From: Octadecabacter antarcticus 307
GTDB lineage: Bacteria; Pseudomonadota; Alphaproteobacteria; Rhodobacterales; Rhodobacteraceae
Direction of reading: 5' to 3'
Assembly: GCF_000155675.2 (NCBI RefSeq)
Contig: NC_020911.1
Location: 3,958,501 to 4,022,500 of the forward strand
Length of the DNA stretch: 64,000 nt
Shown here in pieces: positions 56,650 through 64,000 of the stretch. Position 1 is the stretch's first letter. Each line of letters begins with the position of its first letter. Both the position numbers and the translations under genes were made by a program. The notes under the pieces were generated by a model that did no database searches, had not been told where the DNA came from, and was given only the letters and a program-made list of their open reading frames with translations.

Positions 56650-57429
56650 ATGAAGATACTTTTGATCGGATGCGGCAAGATGGGTGGTGCGATGTTGCGT
56701 CAATGGGCCCACACAGACGATTATCACATAACTGTCGCTGATCCTGCCGCGACGGACCTGCCGGATGGTGTGACGCATGTGTCAAAAGCGACAGATTTGC
56801 CTGTGGGTTTTTTTGATGTCGTGTTGATCGCGATTAAACCGCAGATGATTGCAGATGTCCTGCCAGATTACGCGCCGGCGCTGAAATCTGGTGGGTGCTT
56901 TGTGTCCATCGCAGCAGGTTGCAGTGTCGCGACGATCGCAGGGGTTGTGGGTGACGCAGCAATCATTCGGGTGATGCCAAACATGGGCGCGATGGTCGGG
57001 CTTGGCGTTTCGGGGTTGTTCGCGAACCAGACGTGCACCCAAAAACACCGGTCCGATATAACTGCATTAATAGCGCTGACAGGGACCTGCGTGCAATTGG
57101 CCAGCGAGGATGAGATTGACCGACTGACGGCTGTCAGTGGCAGCGGACCGGGGTATGTTTTCGAAATAATGCGCAGTTATGTTGAAGCCGCCCAATCTGT
57201 GGGCTTTGATCAACCAACAGCCCGATCATTGGTGTTCGACACAATTGTGGGGGCCGTTGAAACCGCGCGCCAGTCGGATGCATCTTTGGAAGAGTTGCGT
57301 AACTCGGTAACCAGCAAAAACGGAACGACGCAGGCCGGTTTGGAACAGCTTATGCGGAGTGGCCAACTTGACGCGCTGTTGAATGACACCGTTCAGGCCG
57401 CCTACGCCCGCGCCGATGCATTAAAATAA
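56650..57429 (+). CDS. proC: Pyrroline-5-carboxylate reductase
   Basis: A 259-residue NAD(P)H-dependent reductase catalysing the last step of proline synthesis. N-terminal IGCGKMGGAML Rossmann motif, IKPQM, and the C-terminal signature SGSGPGYVFEIM...SVTSKNGTTQAGL. The ATG at 56650 is used rather than an open extension upstream, which reads as noncoding. 40 nt before proA. Confidence 0.93.
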   Translation: MKILLIGCGKMGGAMLRQWAHTDDYHITVADPAATDLPDGVTHVSKATDLPVGFFDVVLIAIKPQMIADVLPDYAPALKSGGCFVSIAAGCSVATIAGVVGDAAIIRVMPNMGAMVGLGVSGLFANQTCTQKHRSDITALIALTGTCVQLASEDEIDRLTAVSGSGPGYVFEIMRSYVEAAQSVGFDQPTARSLVFDTIVGAVETARQSDASLEELRNSVTSKNGTTQAGLEQLMRSGQLDALLNDTVQAAYARADALK

Positions 57430-57469
57430 AACGCTGCCCCCCAGGGTGCCTAATTAAGGGAACCAAACA

Positions 57470-58756
57470 ATGAATAACGCTGTCATGAACGAAATTGACC
57501 CGGCGCAAAGTATCGAAGCCGTCATCGCTGACCTAGGCCGGCGCGCCATGGCTGCGGCACGCGACCTCGCCTTAGCGTCTGCACAGCAACGCAACCTTGC
57601 CCTGCAACATGCCGCTAAAGTCATGCGCGCCCGTTCGTCTGAAATCTTGTTGGCCAATGCCAAAGATGTCGCAGGTGTCCGCGACGGCGGCAAAGACGCG
57701 GCCTTTATCGACCGGCTTATACTGACTGAAGACCGCATCGCTGATATGGCGGATGCGTTGGATGCAATCGCCAAGCAGGACGACCCGCTTGGCCGCACAC
57801 TAGCGACTTTTGATCGGCCCAACGGGCTGAAGATCGACCGCATCAGCGTGCCAATCGGGGTCATTGCCATGATCTATGAATCGCGCCCGAACGTCGGGTC
57901 CGACGCAGGTGCGCTGTGCGTCAAGTCCGGCAATGCCGTCATCTTGCGTTGTGGGTCCGAAAGCCTTCATTCGTCACGCATGATCGCGGCCTGTCTTACC
58001 CAAGGACTGCGCGCGGCGGGTCTGCCCGCGGATGCAGTGCAATTGGTCGACACCCGTGATCGCGAAGCGGTCAAGCTGCTGCTGCACAGCACTGAAACGG
58101 TCGACCTTGTCATTCCACGTGGCGGGCGTGGATTGGTGTCGTTGGTGCAAAAAGAAGCGAGGGTACCGACACTGCTGCATCTGGACGGCAACAACCATAC
58201 CTACGTTCATGAAAGCGCAGATTTGGAAAAGGCCGTCGGGATTGTAGCGAATGCCAAAATGCGCAGAACGGGCATTTGCGGCGCGACAGAATGTGTTGTG
58301 ATTGACCGCAAAATCGCTGAGCTGTTCCTGCCACGTCTGACGGTCGCACTCGGAGATTGCGAGTTGCGTGGTGACGAACAGGCGCGTGCGATCGTGCCGG
58401 ATATGACCCCTGCAACGGATGCGGATTGGGACACCGAATACTTAAGCAACATCATGTCAGTGAAGATTGTCGATGACGTGCAGGCCAGTATCACGTTCGT
58501 TCAGGCGCACTCCTCCGGCCATACCGATGCAATCGTGACAGAGGACAAAAGCGCGGCGAAACTTTTCATGACGTCCGTGGATTCAGCCGTTGTGATGCAC
58601 AACGCGTCAACCCAGTTTGCCGATGGTGGAGAGTTCGGGATGGGTGCGGAAATTGGCATCGCAACCGGCAAAATGCATGCCCGTGGGCCAGTCGGCGCAG
58701 AGCAGCTCACGAGCTTCAAATACTTGGTTTTCGGAAGCGGCCAGCAACGGCCTTGA
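57470..58756 (+). CDS. proA: Gamma-glutamyl phosphate reductase
   Basis: A 428-residue NADPH-dependent reductase for the second step of proline synthesis. Recognisable blocks: [24 protein letters not shown]-type [10 protein letters not shown], and the catalytic Cys region [11 protein letters not shown] (about residue 268). [16 protein letters not shown] lies at the C-terminus. Together with proB and proC the full glutamate-to-proline pathway is in 3.5 kb. Confidence 0.94.
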   Translation: MNNAVMNEIDPAQSIEAVIADLGRRAMAAARDLALASAQQRNLALQHAAKVMRARSSEILLANAKDVAGVRDGGKDAAFIDRLILTEDRIADMADALDAIAKQDDPLGRTLATFDRPNGLKIDRISVPIGVIAMIYESRPNVGSDAGALCVKSGNAVILRCGSESLHSSRMIAACLTQGLRAAGLPADAVQLVDTRDREAVKLLLHSTETVDLVIPRGGRGLVSLVQKEARVPTLLHLDGNNHTYVHESADLEKAVGIVANAKMRRTGICGATECVVIDRKIAELFLPRLTVALGDCELRGDEQARAIVPDMTPATDADWDTEYLSNIMSVKIVDDVQASITFVQAHSSGHTDAIVTEDKSAAKLFMTSVDSAVVMHNASTQFADGGEFGMGAEIGIATGKMHARGPVGAEQLTSFKYLVFGSGQQRP

Positions 58757-58830
58757 AGTTGAGGGTCGCAATTTTGCATTTCACACCTCAGTCGACAAGG
58801 GTCAGCTTTCAGCAAAAATCCAAAGCATAA

Positions 58831-59233
58831 ATGGAGCACTTAGTGTCCACTGCAAGCCATGAGAAAAGCGATTATTTCAACGAAACCAACGCTACTTTCG
58901 GGGACTGCCTTGCAGCCGCACGTCACCCAAAAGTTCTGAACGTAGACGGTCTGTCCAAGAAACTTTGCGCGATGTGCACACAGTCGAGGTTTGGGAAAGA
59001 AACGCCGACATGCCGCACGCTAACCGTATCCAGATGCTGGCAGGTCTATTGAACGTATCGATGGTCTGGCTCGTCAGCGGTGAAGGCAACGGCTCAAGTG
59101 AAGTCGCAGACACGTTTTAGCGCGCTGTCGGCGTGAATGACGCTCAGTGCGAGATATCACAATTGAAAGCGACCCTGTCAGGTGAGGTTGATAAGCTCGA
59201 CAAACTCAAAGAACGGTTGCAGAAAATCCAGTA
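58831..59233 (+). pseudogene. XRE-type DNA-binding regulator, frameshifted
   Basis: FGDCLAAARHPKVLNVDGLSKKL matches the first half of an XRE helix-turn-helix. After a frame slip at about 58972 the match resumes with VHTVEVWERNADMPHANRIQMLAGLLNVSMVWLVSGEG, as in small Rhodobacteraceae regulators. It then hits a TAG, and the terminal coiled coil (QLKATLSGEVDKLDKLKERLQKI) follows. Two lesions show it is dead. IS200 lies 10 nt beyond. Confidence 0.75.
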
Positions 59234-59241
59234 GTTTTTAA

Positions 59242-59660
59242 GTGAACCACTACCGGCCGAGGCCGGTAGCATCGCGATTGGAATGTAATTCCAGATACTG
59301 CAGGATGACATCGTCGGTGACATTCCCTGACGTTGTCGAGAAATATCCACGGGCCCAAAACCGCCTTCCCTAATACCGTTTGCGCAACTCTGGGAACGCC
59401 ATCTGAACCCGCCGCGACGAGCGCCCTTTGATCCGCTGCATCACCTTGGACAGCGCGATCTGTGGCGGGACAGATATGAACATGTGGACGTGGTCAGCTG
59501 TCAGAACACCCTTCACAATATGCACGCCCATCTCGGCACAAGACTGTCGAATGATATCGCGGATCCGTTCGCGCATCAGCCCGCGCAGAACCTTATGTCG
59601 ATATTTCGCAGCCCAAACGACGTGATAACGGTGATAAAGTCTGATATGTGATCCTATAGA
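59242..59660 (-). pseudogene. IS200/IS605-family TnpA with premature stop and lost start
   Basis: Same protein as 31168-31587 but the start codon region is replaced (a stop precedes AHSIGSHIRLYHRYHVV) and a TAG follows PELRKRY, where the intact copy has Trp. The HUH motif DHVHMF remains. Subterminal hairpin CTACCGGCC / GGCCGGTAG at its 3' end. Confidence 0.82.
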
Positions 59661-59667
59661 ATGGGCT

Positions 59668-59697
59668 CAAAGCCGGTGGCTTATCTCCATTAGGTGG
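59668..59697 (+). repeat. IS605-type element end
   Basis: AAAGCCGGTGG ... CTCCATTAGGTGG, the same signature as at 1629-1664, here directly beside the IS200 transposase remnant. Confidence 0.45.
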
Positions 59698-59736
59698 AAA
59701 GTAAATACGCATTGGAGCGCACTTGCTTCTGATGCG

Positions 59737-59997
59737 TCAGACTCGGCATATCTTTCGATAACTTAACGGGTTTGATGAGCGCTTATTCCGCGTCCTGCCG
59801 GACGTCACACTGACCGCTTCGACAGGTGTCTCAGCGTCACTCTCAAAACGGGATTTGCGGAGCAGCGCTGTCTTGTCGTGGCGTATCTCCGCGTCTTCGT
59901 CGTTCATTTTCCTTACAATACGAGTGGTTTTGTCCAGCATCGTTTCTTTGTGCTTAGCGGCGGCCGTGTAAACAGTCGTGTTTGCCAGTTTGGCCAT
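59737..59997 (-). CDS. Small conserved hypothetical protein
   Basis: An 86-residue charged protein starting MAKLANTTVYTAAAKHKETMLDKTTRIVRKMNDEDAE and ending in a basic tail (SGRTRNKRSSNPLSYRK). I do not know a function. Codon use and the helical, Lys/Glu-rich start look like a real gene; the last 25 residues look less constrained and may be altered by the nearby IS200 end. No membrane segment or signal peptide. Confidence 0.5.
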   Translation of the reverse strand: MAKLANTTVYTAAAKHKETMLDKTTRIVRKMNDEDAEIRHDKTALLRKSRFESDAETPVEAVSVTSGRTRNKRSSNPLSYRKICRV

Positions 59998-60000
59998 TAA

Positions 60001-60204
60001 AAAATTCCCTTAACTTATTTATTCCTTTTACTGCACTGCGCTTAGGCTCAGGACTCATAACCAAAACATAGCGGTTGCAGCGCGCATGATGGTGGAGAGG
60101 AAGACCGTTGGACTTCTGTCGTAGCGTGTTGCGACGCGTATCCAATCTTTGATCCTGCCGAACATGCGCTCGATACGGTTGCGTCGTTTGTAGCGCCTCT
60201 TATC
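60001..60204 (-). pseudogene. IS5/IS427-type transposase, C-terminal fragment joined to a hairpin
   Basis: Reads KRRYKRRNRIERMFGRIKDWIRVATRYDR and ends ATAMFWL near 60060, the usual C-terminus of IS427-type elements. Its upstream part ends exactly at hairpin T33, beyond which lies IS5-2-type sequence in the opposite orientation. Confidence 0.72.
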
Positions 60205-60242
60205 CATTGCCCGGCAGGCGAATAGGACATTCGCTGAGAGGG
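60205..60242 (-). repeat. Transposase-borne hairpin repeat T33 at a chimeric junction
   Basis: Same sequence as T22 (GCGAAT / ATTCGC). Its CTGCCGGGCAATG end joins IS427-type codons and its CCCTCTC end joins IS5-type codons. Confidence 0.92.
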
Positions 60243-60369
60243 GGATAGACGAAAAACACTGGAAATACGCGCAGTCGAAGTGACCAGAAACGGCGTTGGT
60301 GATGCACCCATTCTACCCGATCTCCTTGATCAGATCCCGCCGGGTGAGAAGATTGGCAGCGTCACAGCG

Positions 60370-60406
60370 CCCTCTCATGCATGTAAACATGCGCCGTCAG
60401 GCAGTG
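60370..60406 (+). repeat. Transposase-borne hairpin repeat T34
   Basis: Duplicate of T23. Confidence 0.9.
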
Positions 60407-60618
60407 GATGGGGCATACGATACGCGCAAATGCCACGACGCGATTGCTTCCCGCAATGCTCATGCTGTGATCCCGCCGCGCAAAAATGCTAAGTTGTGGA
60501 AGTCCGACACTCCAGGGGCACAAGCGCGAAACGAAGCGGTCCGATCTTCAAAATATCTGGGCCGCACATTGTGGCGGCAACTGACTGGGTACCACCGTCG
60601 AAGCCGCGCTGAAACGAA

Positions 60619-60659
60619 CCCTCTCGGGACATTGCTGCGCAATACCCTGCCGGGCAGTG
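60619..60659 (+). repeat. Transposase-borne hairpin repeat T35
   Basis: Duplicate of T24. Confidence 0.92.
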
Positions 60660-61290
60660 AATGCATTGTGTGAAGCTGCTTGGTCAGCGCCTCTCGGCCC
60701 GTGATTTCGACCGGCAGGTTGCGCAGATCCAAATCCGTGCTGCGATCCTGAACGGTTTCACAGCCCTTGGCATCCCCAGTACCGAGACCGTAGGCTGAAT
60801 CTATCTGCGGTAAGGGAAAGAACGGCCTCAGACCGAACTGTGCAACAAAGCCGGTCCAGCTATTCATGAACGACATGCTACCACCTTGGAATCACAACAT
60901 GAATCCCCTCAACTGATTTGTGCAATAAAGCCATAATCCTCCCTAAAATTATTGGCATTCAAAACCCAAATTTTCTCCGCAAGATATCTGAGGATATTTT
61001 TTGATGAAGATAGCACGATTTCGCGACGCACAGGTCATGGGCATTTTGAAGCAGGCGGAGGGCGGTACGCCGGTCTCTGAGCTGTGTCGGAAGCATGGGA
61101 TGAGTAGCGCCAGTTTTACAAGTGGCGTGCCAAGTTCGGCGGCATGGATGCGTCCTTGATCACCGAGATGAAGGACATGGCCGAGCAAAACCGCCGTCTC
61201 AAGAGGATGTATGCTGCGATGAGTATGTCCGAGACGATCTTCTGAAGGAGGCGCTCGGAATAAAGCGCTAAGGCCGTCTCACCGACGATT

Positions 61291-61328
61291 CCCTCTCGGT
61301 GAATGTGCCATTCACCTGCCGGCCAGTG
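61291..61328 (+). repeat. Transposase-borne hairpin repeat T36
   Basis: Duplicate of T25 (site of T9). Confidence 0.92.
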
Positions 61329-61689
61329 GATGGCCATGAATGCAGTCATGCAGCGGGGCACAAGTATCGCACTTGCCTGTCGTACCTTCCAAATTAGCGA
61401 GACCTGCTATCGGTACAGCCCGATCTTGAGTGATGAGAATGAGGAGAGAGCAGATTGGCTGGAACGCCTGACCAAGAACAAGCGCACGTGGGGCTTTGGG
61501 TTGTGTTTTTTATATTTACGCAACGTGCAGGGCTACGGCTGGAACCACAAACGCGTGTATCCCACTGGCCGTCAGGCGGATCTACTGTGAACTGGAGCTG
61601 AACCTGCGGATCAAGCCAAAAAATCGCCTCAAACGTGACAAACCCGAGCCGTTAGCGGTGCCTGATGCACCAAACGAGACCTGGTCTAT

Positions 61690-61728
61690 CGCTGCCCGGC
61701 AGTTGATTGCTGTGCAATCAATGAGAGG
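61690..61728 (-). repeat. Transposase-borne hairpin repeat T37
   Basis: Duplicate of T26 (site of T10). Confidence 0.92.
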
Positions 61729-62173
61729 GGATTTCATGGCGGATCAGCTTGCAGACGGCAGATCAATCCGAACTCTTAACGTCTTGGATGACTTCAATCG
61801 TGAAGGCTTGTGCATTGACGTGGACTTCTCGCTGCCCGCAGAACGCGTCGTCCGGAGCCTGAACCAGATCATCGAGTGGCGCGGCAAACCCCAAACCATA
61901 CGTGTCGATAACGTCCTATGCGCGGAATGATTAGCTGAATTGGCGTCAGGTTATTGTCGCATCGAGGCGTCTCGACACGTTAGAAGCATTGCTCAGTTTG
62001 GCATTTTGGTCAACGAACTGTCTCTCCCATAACAAACACAGAGTACGCTTTTGCGGCTCTCACCGTCCTTAAGACGAGATCTTTGGGTCGTTGAGCAGAA
62101 GGCCTAAACATTATCTACGAGGTCAGTTGTCTGCCTCCACGGCCCTTACAGAGAAAGGTCCTACTGCTGTCGA

Positions 62174-63435
62174 TCACCCCTCAAAGAAGGGGCGATATGG
62201 TTCGCCGTGCTTGATGATCCCATGAACGGTTCGGGCCATCTTCGCTGCGATTGCGGTGTACGCCTTTCGGCGCAAATGGGTGTTGTGACGGTCTTTGGCG
62301 ATGTAGCGCTCGAACTTGTCGCGGAAGCTGTTGGTGCGCTGCAGAATAGCAACCTGTCCAGCCATCCAAAGCGTTCGACGAAGCCGAGCATTGCCATATT
62401 TTGACAGTTTGGTTTGCCCTCTGAATGTACCTGATTGCATAGTCGCAAGGTCCATTCCACAGAACTTCGAAAACTGCCGGTGATGACGAAAGCGCCGTAC
62501 ATCCCCAGCTTCTGCCAAAATTGTCAAAGCATTGCGTATTCCGGGGCAATCCGGCCACCCATACCGATTTGATCCGGCCGGGGGTTCCGGGGCATCCGGC
62601 CACCCCCCTTTGACCTGATTTAGTGTGCTGCGAGGCGATCTGTAGCAGGGCTACTCTGACGTTCCTTTTGAACATGCTTATCGCGTCGGAATCTGCGGCA
62701 ACCGGCAGTCCGACTGATACTTTGGCAGTCTCGTAGATATCTGAAAGTAAACGCTCTTTTGCAACCTTGCGGCCCACCACATCCCAAGCGTCAGCGATGA
62801 ATGCCTCCTTGCTCATGGCTGAGATCAAGTGTGGTGACGGATAACGTTCAAGGAAAGCAAAGAACCAGTCACTGCGAGAACTGCGAGAACTGCGATGGAA
62901 ACGATCAGCTTCAGGAAAATACAGCGGCAGATAATGGGTTAAAACTCGGTGCCACAACTCGGTGCCACAACTCGGTCTTCGACTTGGATACGATGTCATG
63001 CGTTTTGGAACGCTCTTGGATGTCGTTAGTGCCACGCACGAGGGGGGCATGATAAAACTGCTCGTTCCCGATCTCCATCATGTGAAGAATGACCTGGGCA
63101 TCCTTAGGGTCGTTTTTGTCCCAACTGTTGTGCAAGGCCTCTCGCGTTCTGGCCAGGGCCACAGATGACACCAACTTCAACTCAAAACCTGCTGCGGCAA
63201 GATGATAAGCCAAGGCACGGTGATAATTACCCGTTGCTTCAAAAGCTACACGGACAGGGCGGCCGTAGCAGGCAAGCGATGTGATTAGACGATTGAAGTC
63301 GTCTAGCTGGTTCAGAACAGTCAAACGACGGCGGCGCTTCTTGTCCGCAATAGCAATGAGACCTTCGTCGCGGGCCTTCGAGATATCGATGGCCACCAAA
63401 ACGGGCGCAGTTTGTGTAATAATGATATCGGTCAT
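62174..63435 (-). pseudogene. IS110-family DEDD transposase, broken (copy C4)
   Basis: As in C1-C3, but with two instead of three 13-bp units at about 62943-62975, so the frame relation differs (N-terminal frame now ends VVAPSFNPLSAAVFS). The IS21-type relic is at 62533-62609. Confidence 0.85.
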
Positions 63436-63437
63436 AG

Positions 63438-63569
63438 TTGGTCTCCTTTGCGGTGTGGTTTGTACAAAACCACCGTAGGGACCTGAGGCACGGCTATGAC
63501 CACCTGCTGCGTTATTTGGGGCTGCGCAGGCAGTCATAGCCTTAAATTAGCGATATTCCGAAGGTGTTA
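63438..63569 (-). ncRNA. Candidate IS110 bridge RNA (copy C4)
   Basis: Same fold as C2 with the full GGCTATGAC / GTCATAGCC stem; the loop carries CAGCCCC and AAATAACG. Confidence 0.5.
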
Positions 63570-63695
63570 TGGGCCGGAATACGTCAGTTCAAAGCTGCAG
63601 GAATGGGCATCAAAGCATCACATCACCCTATGCTACATCCAGCCAGGAAACCCCAACAGAATGCCTATACCGAGCGATACAATCGGACGGTTCGC

Positions 63696-63733
63696 CCCTC
63701 TCTTCGATGCTTAGCATCGACTGCCGGGCAGTT
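63696..63733 (+). repeat. Transposase-borne hairpin repeat T38
   Basis: CCCTCTC, stem TCGATGC / GCATCGA with TTA loop, then CTGCCGGGCAGTT. It splits RTVR from EWL; not present in the other type B copy. Confidence 0.93.
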
Positions 63734-63817
63734 AATGAATGGCTCAGAACACACATCTTTCACAGCATTCAGGAGGTGCAAGAACACACCACACAATGGT
63801 TATGGACTTACAATAAT

Positions 63818-63856
63818 CCCTCTCGGGACATACTTCGTATGCCCTGCCGGGCAGTG
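63818..63856 (+). repeat. Transposase-borne hairpin repeat T39 (39 nt, in frame)
   Basis: CCCTCTC, stem GGGaCATAC / GTATGCCC with TTC loop, then TGCCGGGCAGTG. Same site as T32 but one base shorter, so it keeps the reading frame through NN to DRP. Confidence 0.93.
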
Positions 63857-64000
63857 GACCGCCCAGAAACTAAAGATGGCCGCGTAGTTTCACTGCCCCA
63901 CCCGTCAGAAAGGGGGGGATTACCGTAGGACACCTGCCATGCGTAGTGCTGAGATCGCGGCTTACTTGTGACCCACCCGTCGCATGGGGTGCAGATCTTT

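Larger units (their letters stand above)
60205..60934 (+). pseudogene. IS5-family element, right part (IS5-3), duplicate of 32279-33008
   Basis: Matches IS5-2 from hairpin T22 to the right inverted repeat at a constant offset of 27,926 nt; I noticed no difference. The N-terminal half is absent. Confidence 0.85.
60935..61913 (+). mobile_element. IS3-family element A5, left part, split by IS110 copy C4
   Basis: Duplicate of IS3-A3 left of the IS110: same four-T frameshift in OrfA and hairpins T36 and T37. On the far side of the IS110 the sequence is a different IS3 (type B), so the element is chimeric. Confidence 0.85.
61914..63571 (-). mobile_element. IS110-family element, copy C4, between IS3-A and IS3-B halves
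   Basis: Left flank GATAACG (IS3-A), right flank ATGGGCCGGAATACGTC (IS3-B). The mismatch of the flanks (ACG on the left, ATG on the right) points to recombination between IS110 copies rather than simple insertion. Confidence 0.85.
63572..63928 (+). pseudogene. IS3-type B OrfB fragment with two hairpins and a deletion
   Basis: SSKLQEWASKHHITLCYIQPGNP, frame loss, ERYNRTVR, hairpin T38, EWLRTHIFHSIQEVQEHTTQWLWTYNN, hairpin T39, then DRP and a deletion of the NMGMGG segment before ETKDGRV. The end is near GTCAGAAAGGGGGGGATTAC. Confidence 0.8.

Overview
The window looks like the chromosome of an IS-laden marine alphaproteobacterium of the Rhodobacteraceae (Roseobacter group; an Octadecabacter-like genome would fit). 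The reasons are the gene neighbourhoods (rpsD-hisC-tyrC-extensin-DUF2125-chaC-MotA/MotB-like pair; gltX-MATE; tesA/ybbA-ybbP), the Hint-domain proteins, the two-gene ribose-type permease, and the density of transposase debris. The assignment is an inference from protein families; no 16S or tRNA gene is present.

Layout. 1-2.0 kb: IS1595 and IS30 remnants and a DUF4145 fragment. 2-10.5 kb: ordinary genes (PhnA-like, cold-shock protein, dodecin, SGNH esterase with the divergent ybbAP ABC system, gamma-glutamylcyclotransferase, MATE pump, gltX). 10.8-17 kb: an IS graveyard with an IS256 gene carrying eight small hairpin insertions, a phage-type integrase broken by IS200 and IS3, and an IS3 split by an IS110. 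17.4-26.2 kb: rpsD, hisC, tyrC, a broken extensin gene, DUF2125, chaC and a MotA/OmpA-type pair. 26.3-28.7 kb: deleted IS3 and IS5 copies with hairpins. 28.8-31 kb: a Hint protein and an LpxR-like outer-membrane enzyme. 31-37.4 kb: more nested IS. 37.4-40.6 kb: an RTX/Hint secreted protein split into two overlapping frames, plus an upstream ORF. 42.3-47.2 kb: hybrid histidine kinase, periplasmic molybdopterin-fold protein, galU and a LuxR-type response regulator. 47.6-49.2 kb: IS110/IS3. 49.5-55.1 kb: a sugar/polyol ABC importer with an SDR dehydrogenase. 55.2-58.8 kb: a divergent proB / proC-proA proline pathway. 58.8 kb to the end: a decayed XRE regulator, IS200, and a 3.4-kb duplicate of the IS5-IS3-IS110 segment.

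The most unusual content is two kinds of element that live on other transposons. First, I count 39 copies (about 24 distinct insertion sites) of a roughly 35-42-nt repeat. It has a conserved CCCTCTC end, a stem-loop whose stem sequence changes from copy to copy but stays self-complementary, and a conserved TGCCGGGCA end. Every copy lies inside a DDE transposase gene (IS3, IS5 or IS256 type) and I saw none in host genes or spacers. Second, an IS110-family element occurs four times, each time inside the codons for the catalytic DNG(P/T)E motif of an IS3 transposase. Its leader can fold into a bridge-RNA-like stem-loop whose internal loop carries short matches to both halves of that target. Together they suggest a local ecology of transposon-on-transposon parasitism.
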